From NCBI RefSeq assembly GCF_007833355.1, contig NZ_CP020914.1, positions 2,280,047 to 2,344,046 of the forward strand: DNA of 64,000 nt. The letters run 5' to 3'. A model generated the notes under the pieces. That model had not been told where the DNA came from, ran no database searches, and worked only from the letters and a program-made list of their open reading frames with translations. This document shows, piece by piece, positions 16,444-26,583 of the stretch (the stretch's first letter is position 1; the number at the start of each line of letters is the position of its first letter). Both the position numbers and the translations under genes were made by a program. This DNA is from Denitratisoma sp. DHT3 (lineage in GTDB: Bacteria > Pseudomonadota > Gammaproteobacteria > Burkholderiales > Rhodocyclaceae).

Positions 16444-19400
16444 TCATGACGATCCAGGCATGGCCGCCAGCGCCGCATCGAAGTCGAAAGCCTCCATTGC
16501 ACGGGCGACGTTCTTGATGGGCTCAGCAAGCGGCGTACCGTGCACCAGCGGGACGAGCGTTTCCAGCACGTCGGTGGCTTCCGAATCGCAGTCCTCCAGC
16601 AGGGAACCGAGTTTCGCCAGCAGTGCCGCCACCCGCGCCGGATCGGCCGTGGCGCGGACTTCGGCCGTTATCGTCTGATTCATGCCGATTTTCCGCAAAC
16701 CCGCGATCACCGGCGCAAGGGCCGCGAGGGTGGCCTGTAGCCGCGCCTCGATCTCCGCTGCCGGAGCGCCGCCCTTGCAGGCCAGCTCCAGTTCCGCAGC
16801 CGCATCCTGCAACCGTTTGGCGCCGATGTTGCCTGCCGTGCCTTTCAAGGTATGCGCCGCCCGCGTTGCCGCCCGCGGGTCGGCGTCCCGGCGGGTCTGG
16901 GCGAACTGCTCGGCGAAATCCGCCTGGCTGTCGCGGAATTTCTGCAGCAGCTTCAGGTAGAGCCGCGGATTCTGCATCGTCGTCGCCAGTCCGGCGGCCG
17001 TGTCGATGCCCGGCAGCTCGGGGATTGCCGCCGCCCCGTCGGCGCTGGCGCTTGCTTCGGATTCCGCCGGGCTTTCCGGCACGACCCATCTGGCGAGGGT
17101 GGCGAACATTTCATTGACGTTGACCGGCTTGGCGATGTGGTCGTTCATGCCGGCGGCGAGCACCTTCTCGCGGTCGCTGGCCATCGCGTTGGCGGTCATC
17201 GCGACCACCGGTATATGCCGCCACATGGGGTTCCTGCGGATTTCCCGGGTCGCATCGTAGCCATCCATCACGGGCATCTGGCAGTCCATCAGCACACCGT
17301 CGAAGGCCGCGTCGCGGGCCAGGAGATCGAGCGCCTCCCGACCGTTGCTCGCCAGCTCGACCGTCATGCCGGCGTTGCGCAGCAGTTCGAGCGCCAGCTC
17401 CTGGTTCATCTCGTTGTCCTCCACCAGCAACACGCGGGCACCGCGCAGCCGCGCCATGGCCTCGGCATTGTGGTCCGCCTTTTCGCTGGCGCGGGTCTCC
17501 GCGACGACGCCCTTGCCGAGCGCCTCGCCGACGGCCTCGAGCAGCGTCGAGGGTGTTACCGGCTTGGTCAGCACCGACTTGAGTACGACGCTGTTCGCCT
17601 CGGCGGCGTCGATCGCCTCCTCCCGGCCATAGGCGGTCACCATGATCACGGCCGGCGTCCGCAGCGATGCATCGGCCTGCAGGCGCCGCACCGTTTCGAC
17701 GCCGTCCATCATCGGCATCTTCCAGTCCATCAGCACCACGTCGTAGGGCCGATCCTGGCGCTCGGCGGCGGCCAGCATGTGGAGCGCCTGCCCGCCGTCG
17801 CCGGCGACATCGGCCTCGAGACCAAAGGACTTCACCATGGTGGCGAGTATCTCGCGCGCCGCCGCATTGTCGTCCACCACCAGCACACGCACACCGAACA
17901 GTTCGTCGGCGCGGAACATGCGCCGCGGCATCGGTTCGGCCTGCAAGCCGAAGCGCGCCTGGAAGTGGAAGGTGGTTCCCTTGCCGTATTCCGACTCGAC
18001 CCAGATGCGGCCATCCATCATCTCGACCAGATTCCTCGAGATCGTCAGACCGAGGCCGGTACCGCCGTATTTCCGCGTCGTCGAACTGTCGGCCTGGCTG
18101 AAGCTCTGGAACACCTTGCCGCATTGCTCCGGCGTCATGCCGATGCCGGTGTCGCGCACCCAGAAGTGCAGTTCCACCGCGCCCGCATCTTCCGCCGCCT
18201 TCTCGACGCCGACGACGATCTCACCCGTCTCGGTGAACTTCACCGCGTTGTTGCCGAGGTTGATCAGCACCTGGCCAAGCCGCAGCGGATCGCCGACCAG
18301 CGCGGTCGGCACGTCCTGCGCGGCGTCGAACAGCAGTTCCAGGCCCTTGTCCTCGGTCTTCAGGCCGACCAGGTTGGCGAGGTTGTCGAAGACATCCTCG
18401 AGCCGGAAGTCGATCTTCTCCATCGACATCTTGCCGGCCTCGATCTTCGAGAAGTCGAGGATGTCGTTGATGATGCCGAGCAGATTCTCGGCGGCGCGGT
18501 GGGCCTTCTCGATGTAGTTGCGCTGCTTCTTGTCGAGCGGCGTCTGCAGCGCCAGATGCGACATGCCGATGATCGCGTTCATCGGCGTGCGGATCTCGTG
18601 GCTCATGTTGGCGAGGAAGTCGCTCTTGGCCCGAGTGGCCGCCTCGGCCTGCTCCTTGGCCTGAGCCAGTTCCTGCTGGGTATGCATGTACTCGGTGATG
18701 TCCTGGGTCACGCCATACATGTCCACGGATTTCCCGTCGGCGTCCTTGGTCACGGTTCCGAAAGCGTGAATCCAGACCACGCTCCCGTCGATGGGACGCT
18801 TGTAGGCATAGATCGAGTCATAGGCCGGAATCTTGCCGTCGATGGCGTCCTGGAAATTCTGCCCGGTGGCCTTGGCGTATTCCGGATCGCCGGCCTCGAC
18901 GTTGACGAACCAGTCCTCCTTGACCCGGTAACGATAATTCTCGTTGGGGATGTCGCCGAAGATTTCGACCGCGCGTTTTGAGGAGTTGTACCAGCCCGAG
19001 CCGTCCAGCGGCACATGCCAATAACCCGCCTTGGTCAGCCCGAGCGCCTGGTCGCTGAGGAAGTTGATGTGGCGCAGCGCCCGTTCCGCCTGTTTGCGCT
19101 CGGTGATGTCCCGATAGACGATCACCATGCCGACCAGCGCGCCGTCCTTATGCACCGGCGTGGTCGAATACTCGACCGGAATCGAGCCTCCATCCTTGCG
19201 CCAGAGCACCTCGCTGTCCACGGTGTGCGGCGTGCCGTCGAGCGCCGTGAGGCACATCGCGCATTCCTCGTGCGGGAAATCACGGCCATCGGGGTAATGA
19301 TGATGGACCAGCGCATGCATCGGCTGGCCGACGAACTCGTTCGATTCGTAACCGAGCATCGCCGGCGCGGCGGGGTTGGCGAAGGTCACCACGCCGTCGG

Positions 19401-20676
19401 TATCCAGTCCCACGATGCCGTCGTTGACCGATTCGAGGATCAGGCGGGTGCGCTCTTCGAGCGCGGTACGCTCCTGCAGCTCCTTGAGCGTGGCCCGCTT
19501 GCTCATGAGCAGTTCCAGGCTGAAGGCGATCACCGGAATGGCGTCGGCCAGGATCTCCTCCTGATAGCGGGGTTCGTGCAGATAGGCCAGTTCGATGACC
19601 GCGATGACCCCTTCGGCGCCACTGACCGGCACCACGGCCAGCGTGCGCGGCTTGATCGACACCAGGCCGGACTGGATGCGCAGCGCGTCGTCCGGCAGAT
19701 CGCGGCACATCACGATCCGGGCGCTGGCGGCGGCCTCGCCGGCCAGCCCTTCGCCCGGCCCGAAGGGCCTGCAGGCGGCGTGGTCGACGCCATGACCGGC
19801 ATGGCAGCGAAACACGCCGCCGGCCTCGTCGCGCACGAAGAATGCACCGATTTCGGCGCCCAGCCAGGTCGCGAGGCAGTCAAGCAACTGCGCGCCGAAT
19901 TCCGCGTAATCGTCGGCATTCTGCAATCGCTGCGACAATTCCCCGGCCTTCGCCTTGCCGCCGAGGACCGTTTCCTGCCGTTGCGCCGCTTCGCGAATCC
20001 GCCGCAGCGCGAGATTGAAACCGCGGATGACGCTCGCGATCTCCTGATCGCGGCCCTCCGGCAACTCGGTGATCGTGGCCTGCGCACCAACTTCCTGGCC
20101 GGCGAGCTGCATCAGCGCCGCGCGCAATTCCGCCAGGGGCCGGAAGACGATCCGCAGGCTGGCCAGCAGCAGCAGGATCAGGACGATGTCGACGGCCAGA
20201 ATTTGCAGTACCAGCTGGTAGGCGTTTCTCCGGATCGTCGCGTCGAGCTGGTCACGCGTGAAACGGATGATCAAGCGTCCGACGCGCTCATTGGGCTGGT
20301 CGGGGCGGAAGATGTCTTTTTCGAGCGTCTGCGGACTCTTCCAGTCGACTTCCTTGGCGGCCACGACGCTCCCCGAGGCATCGCGCACGAAGGCGGCGAC
20401 CATCGTATCGTCCATGTCCTGCACGGCCAGCGCGGCGATGTCGGGAATCTCCAACTGCGCGCGCAGGATGTTGGCCATCGCCTCGGCATTGACCTCCCAC
20501 AATGGAGTGGCCGCGCTCCGCGCGATCCGGTTCAAGGCTCCCGCCTGCATCGCGCGGAAGCTCTCGTTCAGTTCGTCGACGAGCTGCGAATGGCCGTAGA
20601 AACCGAAACCCGCCAGGGTCGCGGACGCCGCGACGATGAGCAGCAGCGACAGCCGGACGCGCAATGACTGGATCAT
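16444..20676 (-). CDS. multidomain hybrid sensor histidine kinase (BarA-like layout)
   Basis: This 1410-residue protein has, in order: TM near 8-28, a periplasmic domain, TM near 157-178, HAMP, GAF (about 250-400), PAS (about 415-535, with [13 protein letters not shown]), PAS/PAC (about 545-665), HisKA with [15 protein letters not shown], HATPase, two receivers ([10 protein letters not shown] and [10 protein letters not shown]) and a C-terminal Hpt domain with [14 protein letters not shown] complete internal phosphorelay H-D-H is therefore present. ATG 20676 with GAGGGAAAG was chosen over ATG 20748, which lies in the previous gene. It is last of three same-strand genes with a solute-binding protein and an HD-GYP regulator, the likely input and output. 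Confidence 0.93.
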   Translation of the reverse strand: MIQSLRVRLSLLLIVAASATLAGFGFYGHSQLVDELNESFRAMQAGALNRIARSAATPLWEVNAEAMANILRAQLEIPDIAALAVQDMDDTMVAAFVRDASGSVVAAKEVDWKSPQTLEKDIFRPDQPNERVGRLIIRFTRDQLDATIRRNAYQLVLQILAVDIVLILLLLASLRIVFRPLAELRAALMQLAGQEVGAQATITELPEGRDQEIASVIRGFNLALRRIREAAQRQETVLGGKAKAGELSQRLQNADDYAEFGAQLLDCLATWLGAEIGAFFVRDEAGGVFRCHAGHGVDHAACRPFGPGEGLAGEAAASARIVMCRDLPDDALRIQSGLVSIKPRTLAVVPVSGAEGVIAVIELAYLHEPRYQEEILADAIPVIAFSLELLMSKRATLKELQERTALEERTRLILESVNDGIVGLDTDGVVTFANPAAPAMLGYESNEFVGQPMHALVHHHYPDGRDFPHEECAMCLTALDGTPHTVDSEVLWRKDGGSIPVEYSTTPVHKDGALVGMVIVYRDITERKQAERALRHINFLSDQALGLTKAGYWHVPLDGSGWYNSSKRAVEIFGDIPNENYRYRVKEDWFVNVEAGDPEYAKATGQNFQDAIDGKIPAYDSIYAYKRPIDGSVVWIHAFGTVTKDADGKSVDMYGVTQDITEYMHTQQELAQAKEQAEAATRAKSDFLANMSHEIRTPMNAIIGMSHLALQTPLDKKQRNYIEKAHRAAENLLGIINDILDFSKIEAGKMSMEKIDFRLEDVFDNLANLVGLKTEDKGLELLFDAAQDVPTALVGDPLRLGQVLINLGNNAVKFTETGEIVVGVEKAAEDAGAVELHFWVRDTGIGMTPEQCGKVFQSFSQADSSTTRKYGGTGLGLTISRNLVEMMDGRIWVESEYGKGTTFHFQARFGLQAEPMPRRMFRADELFGVRVLVVDDNAAAREILATMVKSFGLEADVAGDGGQALHMLAAAERQDRPYDVVLMDWKMPMMDGVETVRRLQADASLRTPAVIMVTAYGREEAIDAAEANSVVLKSVLTKPVTPSTLLEAVGEALGKGVVAETRASEKADHNAEAMARLRGARVLLVEDNEMNQELALELLRNAGMTVELASNGREALDLLARDAAFDGVLMDCQMPVMDGYDATREIRRNPMWRHIPVVAMTANAMASDREKVLAAGMNDHIAKPVNVNEMFATLARWVVPESPAESEASASADGAAAIPELPGIDTAAGLATTMQNPRLYLKLLQKFRDSQADFAEQFAQTRRDADPRAATRAAHTLKGTAGNIGAKRLQDAAAELELACKGGAPAAEIEARLQATLAALAPVIAGLRKIGMNQTITAEVRATADPARVAALLAKLGSLLEDCDSEATDVLETLVPLVHGTPLAEPIKNVARAMEAFDFDAALAAMPGSS

Positions 20677-20686
20677 GCACTTTCCC

Positions 20687-21448
20687 TCATTTTCTGACGG
20701 CGAAGTATTGCTCGGTGTACTTGCGGTAGATGGCGTCGTACCTTCCATCCTTGCGCATGGCCGCGACCGCCTGGTTGAAATCGTCGCGCACCTTCCTGTC
20801 GATGAACGCCGCCTTGTAGGGCGTCGGTGGAAAGATGTCGTAGTCGACGACCTCCTGCGCCGGCTCGACCTTGCGCTCGGCGATGAGCTTCTGCCTGTAG
20901 TAGCGGAAGATGCTCTCGTCCATGACCGCGACCTCGATCCTGCCCAGCAGCAGCATCTGCGCCTGCGCTTCCTGCTGCGCCATTTCCTTGTATCGACGGT
21001 TCTTCTCGACCGCGCGCGCGAAATCCCCGCCCAGATATTTGTCGGCGTTCTGGAAGGCGACGACGGACTTGTCGCCGAGATCGGCCACGCCGCGAATGAC
21101 GAGGTTGCGGGACTTCAATGCGAACGCCCGGTTGTGGTACTGCATGAAATCGTCGGAGTACTCGGCCTTCAGGCCCGAGCTTTCCTGGATGATGGTGGTG
21201 CCATCGACCTGCCGCTCGACGAACATCTTGAAGCCGCGGTCGATCGGCACGTAAACCGGCTTGACCGTGTGTCCGCCCGCCTCCAGGGCGGTGCGGACGA
21301 TATCGACGACGATGCCGGTGCCGTCCTCGAAGACGTAGGGAGGGGTGTATTTGCTGAACACGATCTTCAGTTCGGCCGAGAAAGCCTGGCCACTCACGAT
21401 GCCGCACAGGAGCAGCAGCGTCCGGAAAAATGTCGTCCGCATGATCAT
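20687..21448 (-). CDS. periplasmic solute-binding protein, family 3 (sensor-linked)
   Basis: This 253-residue protein has a signal peptide (basic MIMRTTFFR, hydrophobic stretch, cleavage near SGQAFSA) followed by a two-lobe amino-acid-binding-like domain ([12 protein letters not shown] near the start, WD-less [31 protein letters not shown]). No ABC transporter permease or ATPase is nearby. Instead it sits 18 bp after the HD-GYP regulator and 10 bp before a hybrid kinase, so it may present a ligand to the kinase's periplasmic domain rather than feed transport. Confidence 0.85.
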   Translation of the reverse strand: MIMRTTFFRTLLLLCGIVSGQAFSAELKIVFSKYTPPYVFEDGTGIVVDIVRTALEAGGHTVKPVYVPIDRGFKMFVERQVDGTTIIQESSGLKAEYSDDFMQYHNRAFALKSRNLVIRGVADLGDKSVVAFQNADKYLGGDFARAVEKNRRYKEMAQQEAQAQMLLLGRIEVAVMDESIFRYYRQKLIAERKVEPAQEVVDYDIFPPTPYKAAFIDRKVRDDFNQAVAAMRKDGRYDAIYRKYTEQYFAVRK

Positions 21449-21465
21449 GCCTTTCGTGAATTTCG

Positions 21466-22614
21466 TTATCCGGTCCGGGTCTGCAGCATGGCCGCCTCCT
21501 GCGCGATGTCCGCGTCGCTGTCGGCGAAGCGCGCCGCAATGGCCTGGAACTCGTCCCGCAGGTCGAGGAAGGCGTCGAGGATGTCCGGGTCGAAATGGCT
21601 GCCCCTGCCTTCGGTCATGATCCGCACCGCCTGTTCGTGCGGCACGCCATCCTTGTAGACGCGCCGGCTGATCAGCGCGTCATAGACGTCGGCCACGGCC
21701 ATCAGACGGGCGGATATCGGGATGTCGTCGCCGCCGATGCCCTCCGGGTAGCCGCTGCCGTCCCATTTCTCCTGATGGCAATAGGCGATCTCCTTGGCGA
21801 TCCGGAGAAAGTCGACCTGCGTGCCGAGCTGCTTTTCGGCGTGAATGATGGCATCGCGCCCGAGCGTGGTGTGGGTCTTCATGATCTCGAATTCATCCGG
21901 CGTGAAGCGGCCCGGTTTCAGCAGGATGCGGTCCGGGATGCCGACCTTGCCGATGTCGTGCAACGGCGCCGACTTGAACAGCGTGTCGATGGCGTCGCCC
22001 GACAGGAAGTAGCCGAAGCGCGGATGCGTCCTGAGCTTCTCGGCCAGCGCCTTGACGTAGAACTGCGTGCGGCGGATGTGATTGCCGGTTTCGTTGTCGC
22101 GCGTTTCGGCCAGCGAGGCCATGGCGAGGATGGTGACGTCCTGGATCGCGGAGATTTCCTTGGTGCGCTTGGCCACCTCGGCTTCCAGAAAGTCGCTCTT
22201 GTCGCGCAGGAAATCGGCGGCGGCCTTGATCTGCAGGTGGTTGGCGACGCGCGCCAGTACGATGGGCGGCGAAATCGGCTTGGTGATGTAATCGACGGCG
22301 CCGAGCTCCAGCCCCTTCCTCTCGTCCTCGACCTCGCTCATCGCCGTGAGGAAGATGGCCGGAATGTCGCGCGTCGAGGCGTTGGCCTTGAGTTCGCGGA
22401 TCACCTCGTGACCGGACAGGCCAGGCATCATGATGTCGAGCAGGATCAGGTCGGGCGGCGGCGCGGCCTGGACGATGCGGAGCGCCTTCTCGCCGCTGTT
22501 GGCGAGCTTGACCCGGTACAAATCCTTGAGCAGGCCGGACATCAGGGAAAGATTGTCCGGCGTGTCGTCGACCACGAGGATCGTGGCCTTATCGGTAAAG
22601 TCCAACGCCCCCAC
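21466..22614 (-). CDS. response regulator with HD-GYP phosphodiesterase output (RpfG-like)
   Basis: This 382-residue protein has a receiver (about 10-125; VVDD at 14-17, phospho-Asp D60, Lys in ITKPIS), a helical linker, and an HD-GYP domain with H219-D220 in LHDIGKVGIPD and H280-QEKWDGSGYP. The canonical HHE reads CHQE here, so one metal ligand differs. HD-GYP proteins hydrolyse cyclic di-GMP. As first gene of the set with the binding protein and hybrid kinase, it is probably the output receiving phosphate from the kinase's Hpt domain. Confidence 0.92.
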   Translation of the reverse strand: MGALDFTDKATILVVDDTPDNLSLMSGLLKDLYRVKLANSGEKALRIVQAAPPPDLILLDIMMPGLSGHEVIRELKANASTRDIPAIFLTAMSEVEDERKGLELGAVDYITKPISPPIVLARVANHLQIKAAADFLRDKSDFLEAEVAKRTKEISAIQDVTILAMASLAETRDNETGNHIRRTQFYVKALAEKLRTHPRFGYFLSGDAIDTLFKSAPLHDIGKVGIPDRILLKPGRFTPDEFEIMKTHTTLGRDAIIHAEKQLGTQVDFLRIAKEIAYCHQEKWDGSGYPEGIGGDDIPISARLMAVADVYDALISRRVYKDGVPHEQAVRIMTEGRGSHFDPDILDAFLDLRDEFQAIAARFADSDADIAQEAAMLQTRTG

Positions 22615-22963
22615 CGCTGCCTCCTGTCATCGTTGGAATCGGCCGCAAAATATTCCGCGCAGTTTAATTTAATACAGACTGGGCGTGTCACCCGAGAAGA
22701 TGATTTGCCGCCTCGCGACGGCCGTGTTTTATCCACAAAAACTGTGGGCAAAACGGGGGGCATCCCGCGTCGTCCCCGGCCTGACCGGCGTGTCAAGTGG
22801 TTGCCTGCTTTTGAAGCACTTGCGCGCGTCAGGCACTCGAATCGGCCGCGCCTCAATCGTCGAGACGGGGAACGGTGAGCCGTGGTGCGCAGTACGGCAT
22901 CACCGACTCGTGGGCGATAAAAGGTAGAGTAACGGACACATTCGAACATCCACCCGTAACGTC
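22615..22963. other. gene-free intergenic region
   Basis: About 350 bases between divergent genes. It should hold the promoter of the signalling cluster, but I see no clear sigma-70 box, hairpin or small gene. Confidence 0.5.
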
Positions 22964-23560
22964 ATGAAAAAAACCATTCTCATGGCCGCGCTGGGCCTGG
23001 CCTCATCGCTCACGGCCACGGCCCAGGACGCGGCGAAACTCCCGCGGGCGAGCGACGCCTCGGCCGCCGGCTGCCAGCCGGGCAAGGCTGTCAGCGTGCG
23101 GTATGCCGGGACGTGGTATCCGGCGAAGGTGCTCCGGGGACCGGACAAGACGGGGACCTGCCTGGTCTCCTACGATGGCTTCGGTTCGAACTGGGATGAA
23201 TGGGTCGGCGCGGACCGGATGCGGCCGGCGACCCAGAGTGCGACTGCACCGGCCAAGAGCATGCCAGAGTCAGCCGGTTTCTCCACCGACACAGTGCCGC
23301 CAGGCAAATACGCCTGCTATACCTTCGACAGCGGCCAGTTGAATTACGCCTACACCGACATCGTCATCGAACCGGGAAATCGGTATGCGGTCGGCGGCAA
23401 GTCGGGAAGCTACAGTCTGTCCGGGAATGGAACGCTGGGGTTCACCGGCCCGATGGCCAACGCCCACGGCCGGTTTTCCCTCAAGAGCGGCGGCAAGCCC
23501 CAGATCGACCTGGTATTCAATGGCGATGCCAGGTCCTCCATGACGTGTCCGCGCACATGA
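22964..23560 (+). CDS. exported protein with a Tudor/chromo-like motif
   Basis: This 198-residue protein has a clear Sec signal peptide (MKKTILMAALGLASSLTATAQDA, cleavage after TAQ or nearby). Residues about 38-90 read as a small SH3/Tudor-knot-like barrel: V-x-VRYAGTWYPAKVL, then SYDGFGSNWDEWVGADRMR, a pattern best known in chromatin proteins. The second half (about 110-195) is beta-rich, with paired Cys (KYACYTF and MTCPRT), and unassigned. It is monocistronic, divergent from the signalling cluster. Function unknown; export is well supported. Confidence 0.8.
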   Translation: MKKTILMAALGLASSLTATAQDAAKLPRASDASAAGCQPGKAVSVRYAGTWYPAKVLRGPDKTGTCLVSYDGFGSNWDEWVGADRMRPATQSATAPAKSMPESAGFSTDTVPPGKYACYTFDSGQLNYAYTDIVIEPGNRYAVGGKSGSYSLSGNGTLGFTGPMANAHGRFSLKSGGKPQIDLVFNGDARSSMTCPRT

Positions 23561-23598
23561 GGCCGACCACGGCGCACGGCTGAGATCGTTCCGAAAGT

Positions 23599-24393
23599 TC
23601 AATTGTCCGCGCCAGCGGGCGGAGCCGCCTCGGCGCGATAGACCAGCAACCAGACACCGGAAGCGGCCACCCATTCGGCGGCGGCCAGCCCGACCTTGCG
23701 CTGCCGGCCGAAATCCGCCAGCAGCGCGGGATCGGAGAGGTTCGAATACGAGAAATAGATGGCGCCGCCCGGCTTGAGATACCGATCGACCTCCTGGAAG
23801 AAGCGGCGCGCCAGATCGCCGTCGGCGTCGTCCAGCGCGGGGTGGTTGGAGCCGGCCTGGGCCCTGTGCTGCAGCGGCAGGTTGAACAGCACGCTGTCGA
23901 AGGTCTCGCCCTCGGCCGCGGCGAACAGGTCCGACCGGCGGATGCGGGCGCGGTCCGCGAGCCCGGCGGCCAGGGCATTGCCCGCCGCGACGGCGACGGC
24001 GACGGCGTCGATGTCCAGCATCGTCGCGCACTCGGCCAGCCCCTGCTTCAACAGGGCCAGGCCGAGCACGCCGCTGCCGCAGCCCAGCTCCAGCAATTCG
24101 CCCAGGGGCCGCCCTTCCCGCAGCAGCGTGCGCAGGATGAACGCGCTGCTGGATGCCTCATGCGGATGGTAGAGCCCCGGCGCGACCTGGATCTCCATAT
24201 CGAACACCTGGTAGCGGGCGGACCGCTGCAGCGACTGGATGTGCTCCCGGTGGCCATCGGCGGCGGCGGGGGAAAGCAGCGCTGGGCAGGCGTCCTGCCT
24301 GGATGTCGGAAAGCATGAGGTATTCCTGGGTTCGGTTTTGCGCCATTCTGCCCGAAGCCGGGGCCATGGTTGGAGGTTGGAGTCTGGCGCCAT
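23599..24393 (-). CDS. class I SAM-dependent methyltransferase
   Basis: This 264-residue protein from ATG 24393 has the SAM-binding motif LLELGCGSGVLGLAL (about 99-113), the motif II acidic residue in MLDIDA and the motif IV-like FNLPLQHRA (170-178, N-L-P-L rather than NPPY). YHPHEASSS (75-83) precedes motif I, as in small-molecule or RsmC/PrmA-like methylases. The frame stays open upstream but enters the antisense of the next gene, so 24393 is preferred; its ribosome site is poor and ATG at residue 66 is an alternative. Substrate unknown. Confidence 0.75.
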   Translation of the reverse strand: MAPDSNLQPWPRLRAEWRKTEPRNTSCFPTSRQDACPALLSPAAADGHREHIQSLQRSARYQVFDMEIQVAPGLYHPHEASSSAFILRTLLREGRPLGELLELGCGSGVLGLALLKQGLAECATMLDIDAVAVAVAAGNALAAGLADRARIRRSDLFAAAEGETFDSVLFNLPLQHRAQAGSNHPALDDADGDLARRFFQEVDRYLKPGGAIYFSYSNLSDPALLADFGRQRKVGLAAAEWVAASGVWLLVYRAEAAPPAGADN

Positions 24394-24480
24394 GGGCGTT
24401 AGGATTGACGGTCGCCGGCGCCCGCGCAACCTCCGGCGACGGCATCCCCCTTTCACGCTTCGACCACCGACGCCTCGTCC

Positions 24481-25251
24481 ATGACCACGCCCCAGTCCAA
24501 CAGCGAGATTCCCCTGCTGCTCAGCGCCCTGAAGGATGTCTTCCGCAACCAGGGCCTGCGCTACGCCGACATCGCCGCCGCCCTGGACATCAGCCAGATG
24601 ACGGTGAAGCGCTATCTGTCCGGCAAAGGCCTGGGGTTGGGCGTACTCGAACAATTGTGCCGGCTGGCCGGGATCAGCCTGACCGAGCTCTCGGAACTGG
24701 CCGTCCAGCACGCCGCGCCGCGCGAGGCGAATCTCTCCGAGGCCCAGGAAAGCGCGCTGGCCGAGCACTTCAGCCTGGCGGTGCTGCTGCATCTGCTCCA
24801 GTCCGGCTGGGCGCCGCAGGAGATCCAGGCCGAGTTCGGCCTCCCGGAGCCGGTGCTGGTGGCGACGCTGGGTTACCTGGATCGCCTGGGCTTCATCGAT
24901 CTGCTGCCCGACAACCGGGTGCGTCTGCGTGGCGCCCGGCATATCCCCTGGTCGCGCAATCCGCGGCTCAAGCGCAGCTTCAACCTGCACCTGAAAAAGC
25001 ATTTCACCAAGGACTTCGCCGATCCCGAGGTGCTCTGGCGCTACCGCCTGGTGAAGTTGTCCGCCAAATCACGCAGCCGCCTGGAAGGCCTGTTCGAGGA
25101 ATGGAGCCGGACCGTCCATGCGCTGGCCCAGGAGGACCGGCGGCTGCCCGCCGACCAGTGCCAGTGGCATGGTGTGCTGTTCGCCGATCAGCCGGTGGAT
25201 CTCTCCGAGGTGCGCGAGCCCTCCTTCCTGGCGCCGCAGCGCAGCAAATAA
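24481..25251 (+). CDS. XRE-family helix-turn-helix regulator
   Basis: This 256-residue protein has an N-terminal HTH at about residues 16-68 (YADIAAALDISQMTVKRYLSG) followed by a second, winged-helix-like region (about 98-150). The remaining C-terminal part is basic and unassigned. It is divergent from the methyltransferase and precedes the catabolic genes, so it is a candidate regulator of either. No effector domain is recognised. Confidence 0.82.
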   Translation: MTTPQSNSEIPLLLSALKDVFRNQGLRYADIAAALDISQMTVKRYLSGKGLGLGVLEQLCRLAGISLTELSELAVQHAAPREANLSEAQESALAEHFSLAVLLHLLQSGWAPQEIQAEFGLPEPVLVATLGYLDRLGFIDLLPDNRVRLRGARHIPWSRNPRLKRSFNLHLKKHFTKDFADPEVLWRYRLVKLSAKSRSRLEGLFEEWSRTVHALAQEDRRLPADQCQWHGVLFADQPVDLSEVREPSFLAPQRSK

Positions 25252-25400
25252 CGCCGGGCGCACCCTCGCGGATACATCCGCTGTACCCGCCCGGTAACGC
25301 CATGTGTGCTTTCGCAATCACCGCCGAGCCGTTTCCCGTGCCGGAATGTTTCTCCCTTAGACTGGCCGTCGTCATCCATCGTGAGAAGCGTCGGCCCGTC

Positions 25401-26573
25401 ATGAGTTCACCACTGCTGCCCTGGTCCGACTACGTCGATCTGCTGAAACCGGCGGAAAAGCTGATCGACCTGACTTTCGAACCGCACAACCAGCAACTGC
25501 GGGCGGAGCTCTACCGGCAGTTGCTGATGAATCTTTCCCAGGGCTATTTCCTGTATTTCCAGGCCGATGCCGACCATCCGGACTGGGCGCCCTTCCTCAA
25601 CTCGGTCTATCTGCTGCAGCCCAATCCCGACGACACCTACCAGCTGGCGCCGGTGCGCGGCGACGGCGTTTACCGCATCGTCGGCAACCGCGGCACGGTG
25701 AAGCTGCTGACCTTCTCCACCGGTGCCAACATGATGGGCATGGCCGACGCGCCGGGCAGGAACTTCGGCTACTTCGACGCCGACGATCTGGCGCTCGGCC
25801 CCAACGGCGAGCTGGAAGTGATCCTCAGCGCCGAGCGCCCCGCCGGCCACCAGGGCAACTGGTGGCCCCTGCACCCGGATGCGGAATTCATCATGTCGCG
25901 CCAGCGCTCCTACGCCTGGGGCGTGGAGCGGGAGGCGAGCCTGGCGATCGAGCGCCTCGGTGCGCCGGCCCTGAAGCCGCGCCCCTCACTGGAAACCATC
26001 GACCGCCAGATGCGGGAGCTGCTCTCGGGCTTCACCCAGCGACTGTCGAAGATGTGGCTCAACTACCAGAACGCCGTGCTGCAACGGGGCGTCATCAACA
26101 AGATCGAGCTGGCCGACTTCGGCGGTGCGGTGCCGGCCCAGTCCTACTGGCAGGGCATCTTCCGCTTCGCGCCGGACGAGGCGCTGATCCTGGAAACCGA
26201 GCTGCCGGCCCGTCACAGCTACTGGAACGTGCAGTTGAACGACGAACTGTGGAACGCGGTGGAATTCGTGCAGCGCCAGAGCAGTTTGAACGGTCACCAG
26301 GCCCGGCTCGACAGCGACGGGAAGTTCCGCGCCGTGATCAGTCTGGAAGATCCGGGCGTGCCCAACTGGCTGGACCCGGTGGGCACCCTGCAGGGCATGA
26401 TCATCGGCCGCTGGTATCAGGCCGACGCGTTGCCGATCCCGACCCTGAAGACGGTACCCTTCGCCGAACTGCGCCGGCACCTGCCGGCGGACACGCCGCG
26501 AGTGAACACGGAAGAGCGCGCGGAACAGCTGCGCGCCCGCCGCATCGGCGCCCAGTTGCGCCGCCGCTGGTGA
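25401..26573 (+). CDS. DUF1214-family protein
   Basis: This is a 390-residue protein without a signal peptide. The C-terminal half carries DUF1214 features: FRFAPDEALILETELPAR, then YWNVQLNDELWN, and later LDPVGTLQGMIIGRWY. DUF1214 proteins often occur in steroid, terpene and aromatic catabolic clusters, with unknown chemistry. ATG 25401 begins the family-like sequence; the frame is open far upstream but that stretch is antisense to or out of frame with the XRE gene. The stop is 10 bp before the sulfotransferase gene, suggesting cotranscription. Confidence 0.82.
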   Translation: MSSPLLPWSDYVDLLKPAEKLIDLTFEPHNQQLRAELYRQLLMNLSQGYFLYFQADADHPDWAPFLNSVYLLQPNPDDTYQLAPVRGDGVYRIVGNRGTVKLLTFSTGANMMGMADAPGRNFGYFDADDLALGPNGELEVILSAERPAGHQGNWWPLHPDAEFIMSRQRSYAWGVEREASLAIERLGAPALKPRPSLETIDRQMRELLSGFTQRLSKMWLNYQNAVLQRGVINKIELADFGGAVPAQSYWQGIFRFAPDEALILETELPARHSYWNVQLNDELWNAVEFVQRQSSLNGHQARLDSDGKFRAVISLEDPGVPNWLDPVGTLQGMIIGRWYQADALPIPTLKTVPFAELRRHLPADTPRVNTEERAEQLRARRIGAQLRRRW

Positions 26574-26583
26574 GGAGCCGGGC

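Noticed and set aside
16852..20667. Long plus-strand frames (709 and 550 codons)
   Set aside because: They mirror the hybrid kinase on the other strand and match no protein pattern.
24394..25002. N-terminal extension of the methyltransferase frame to 25002
   Set aside because: That part is antisense to the XRE regulator and has no family-like sequence.
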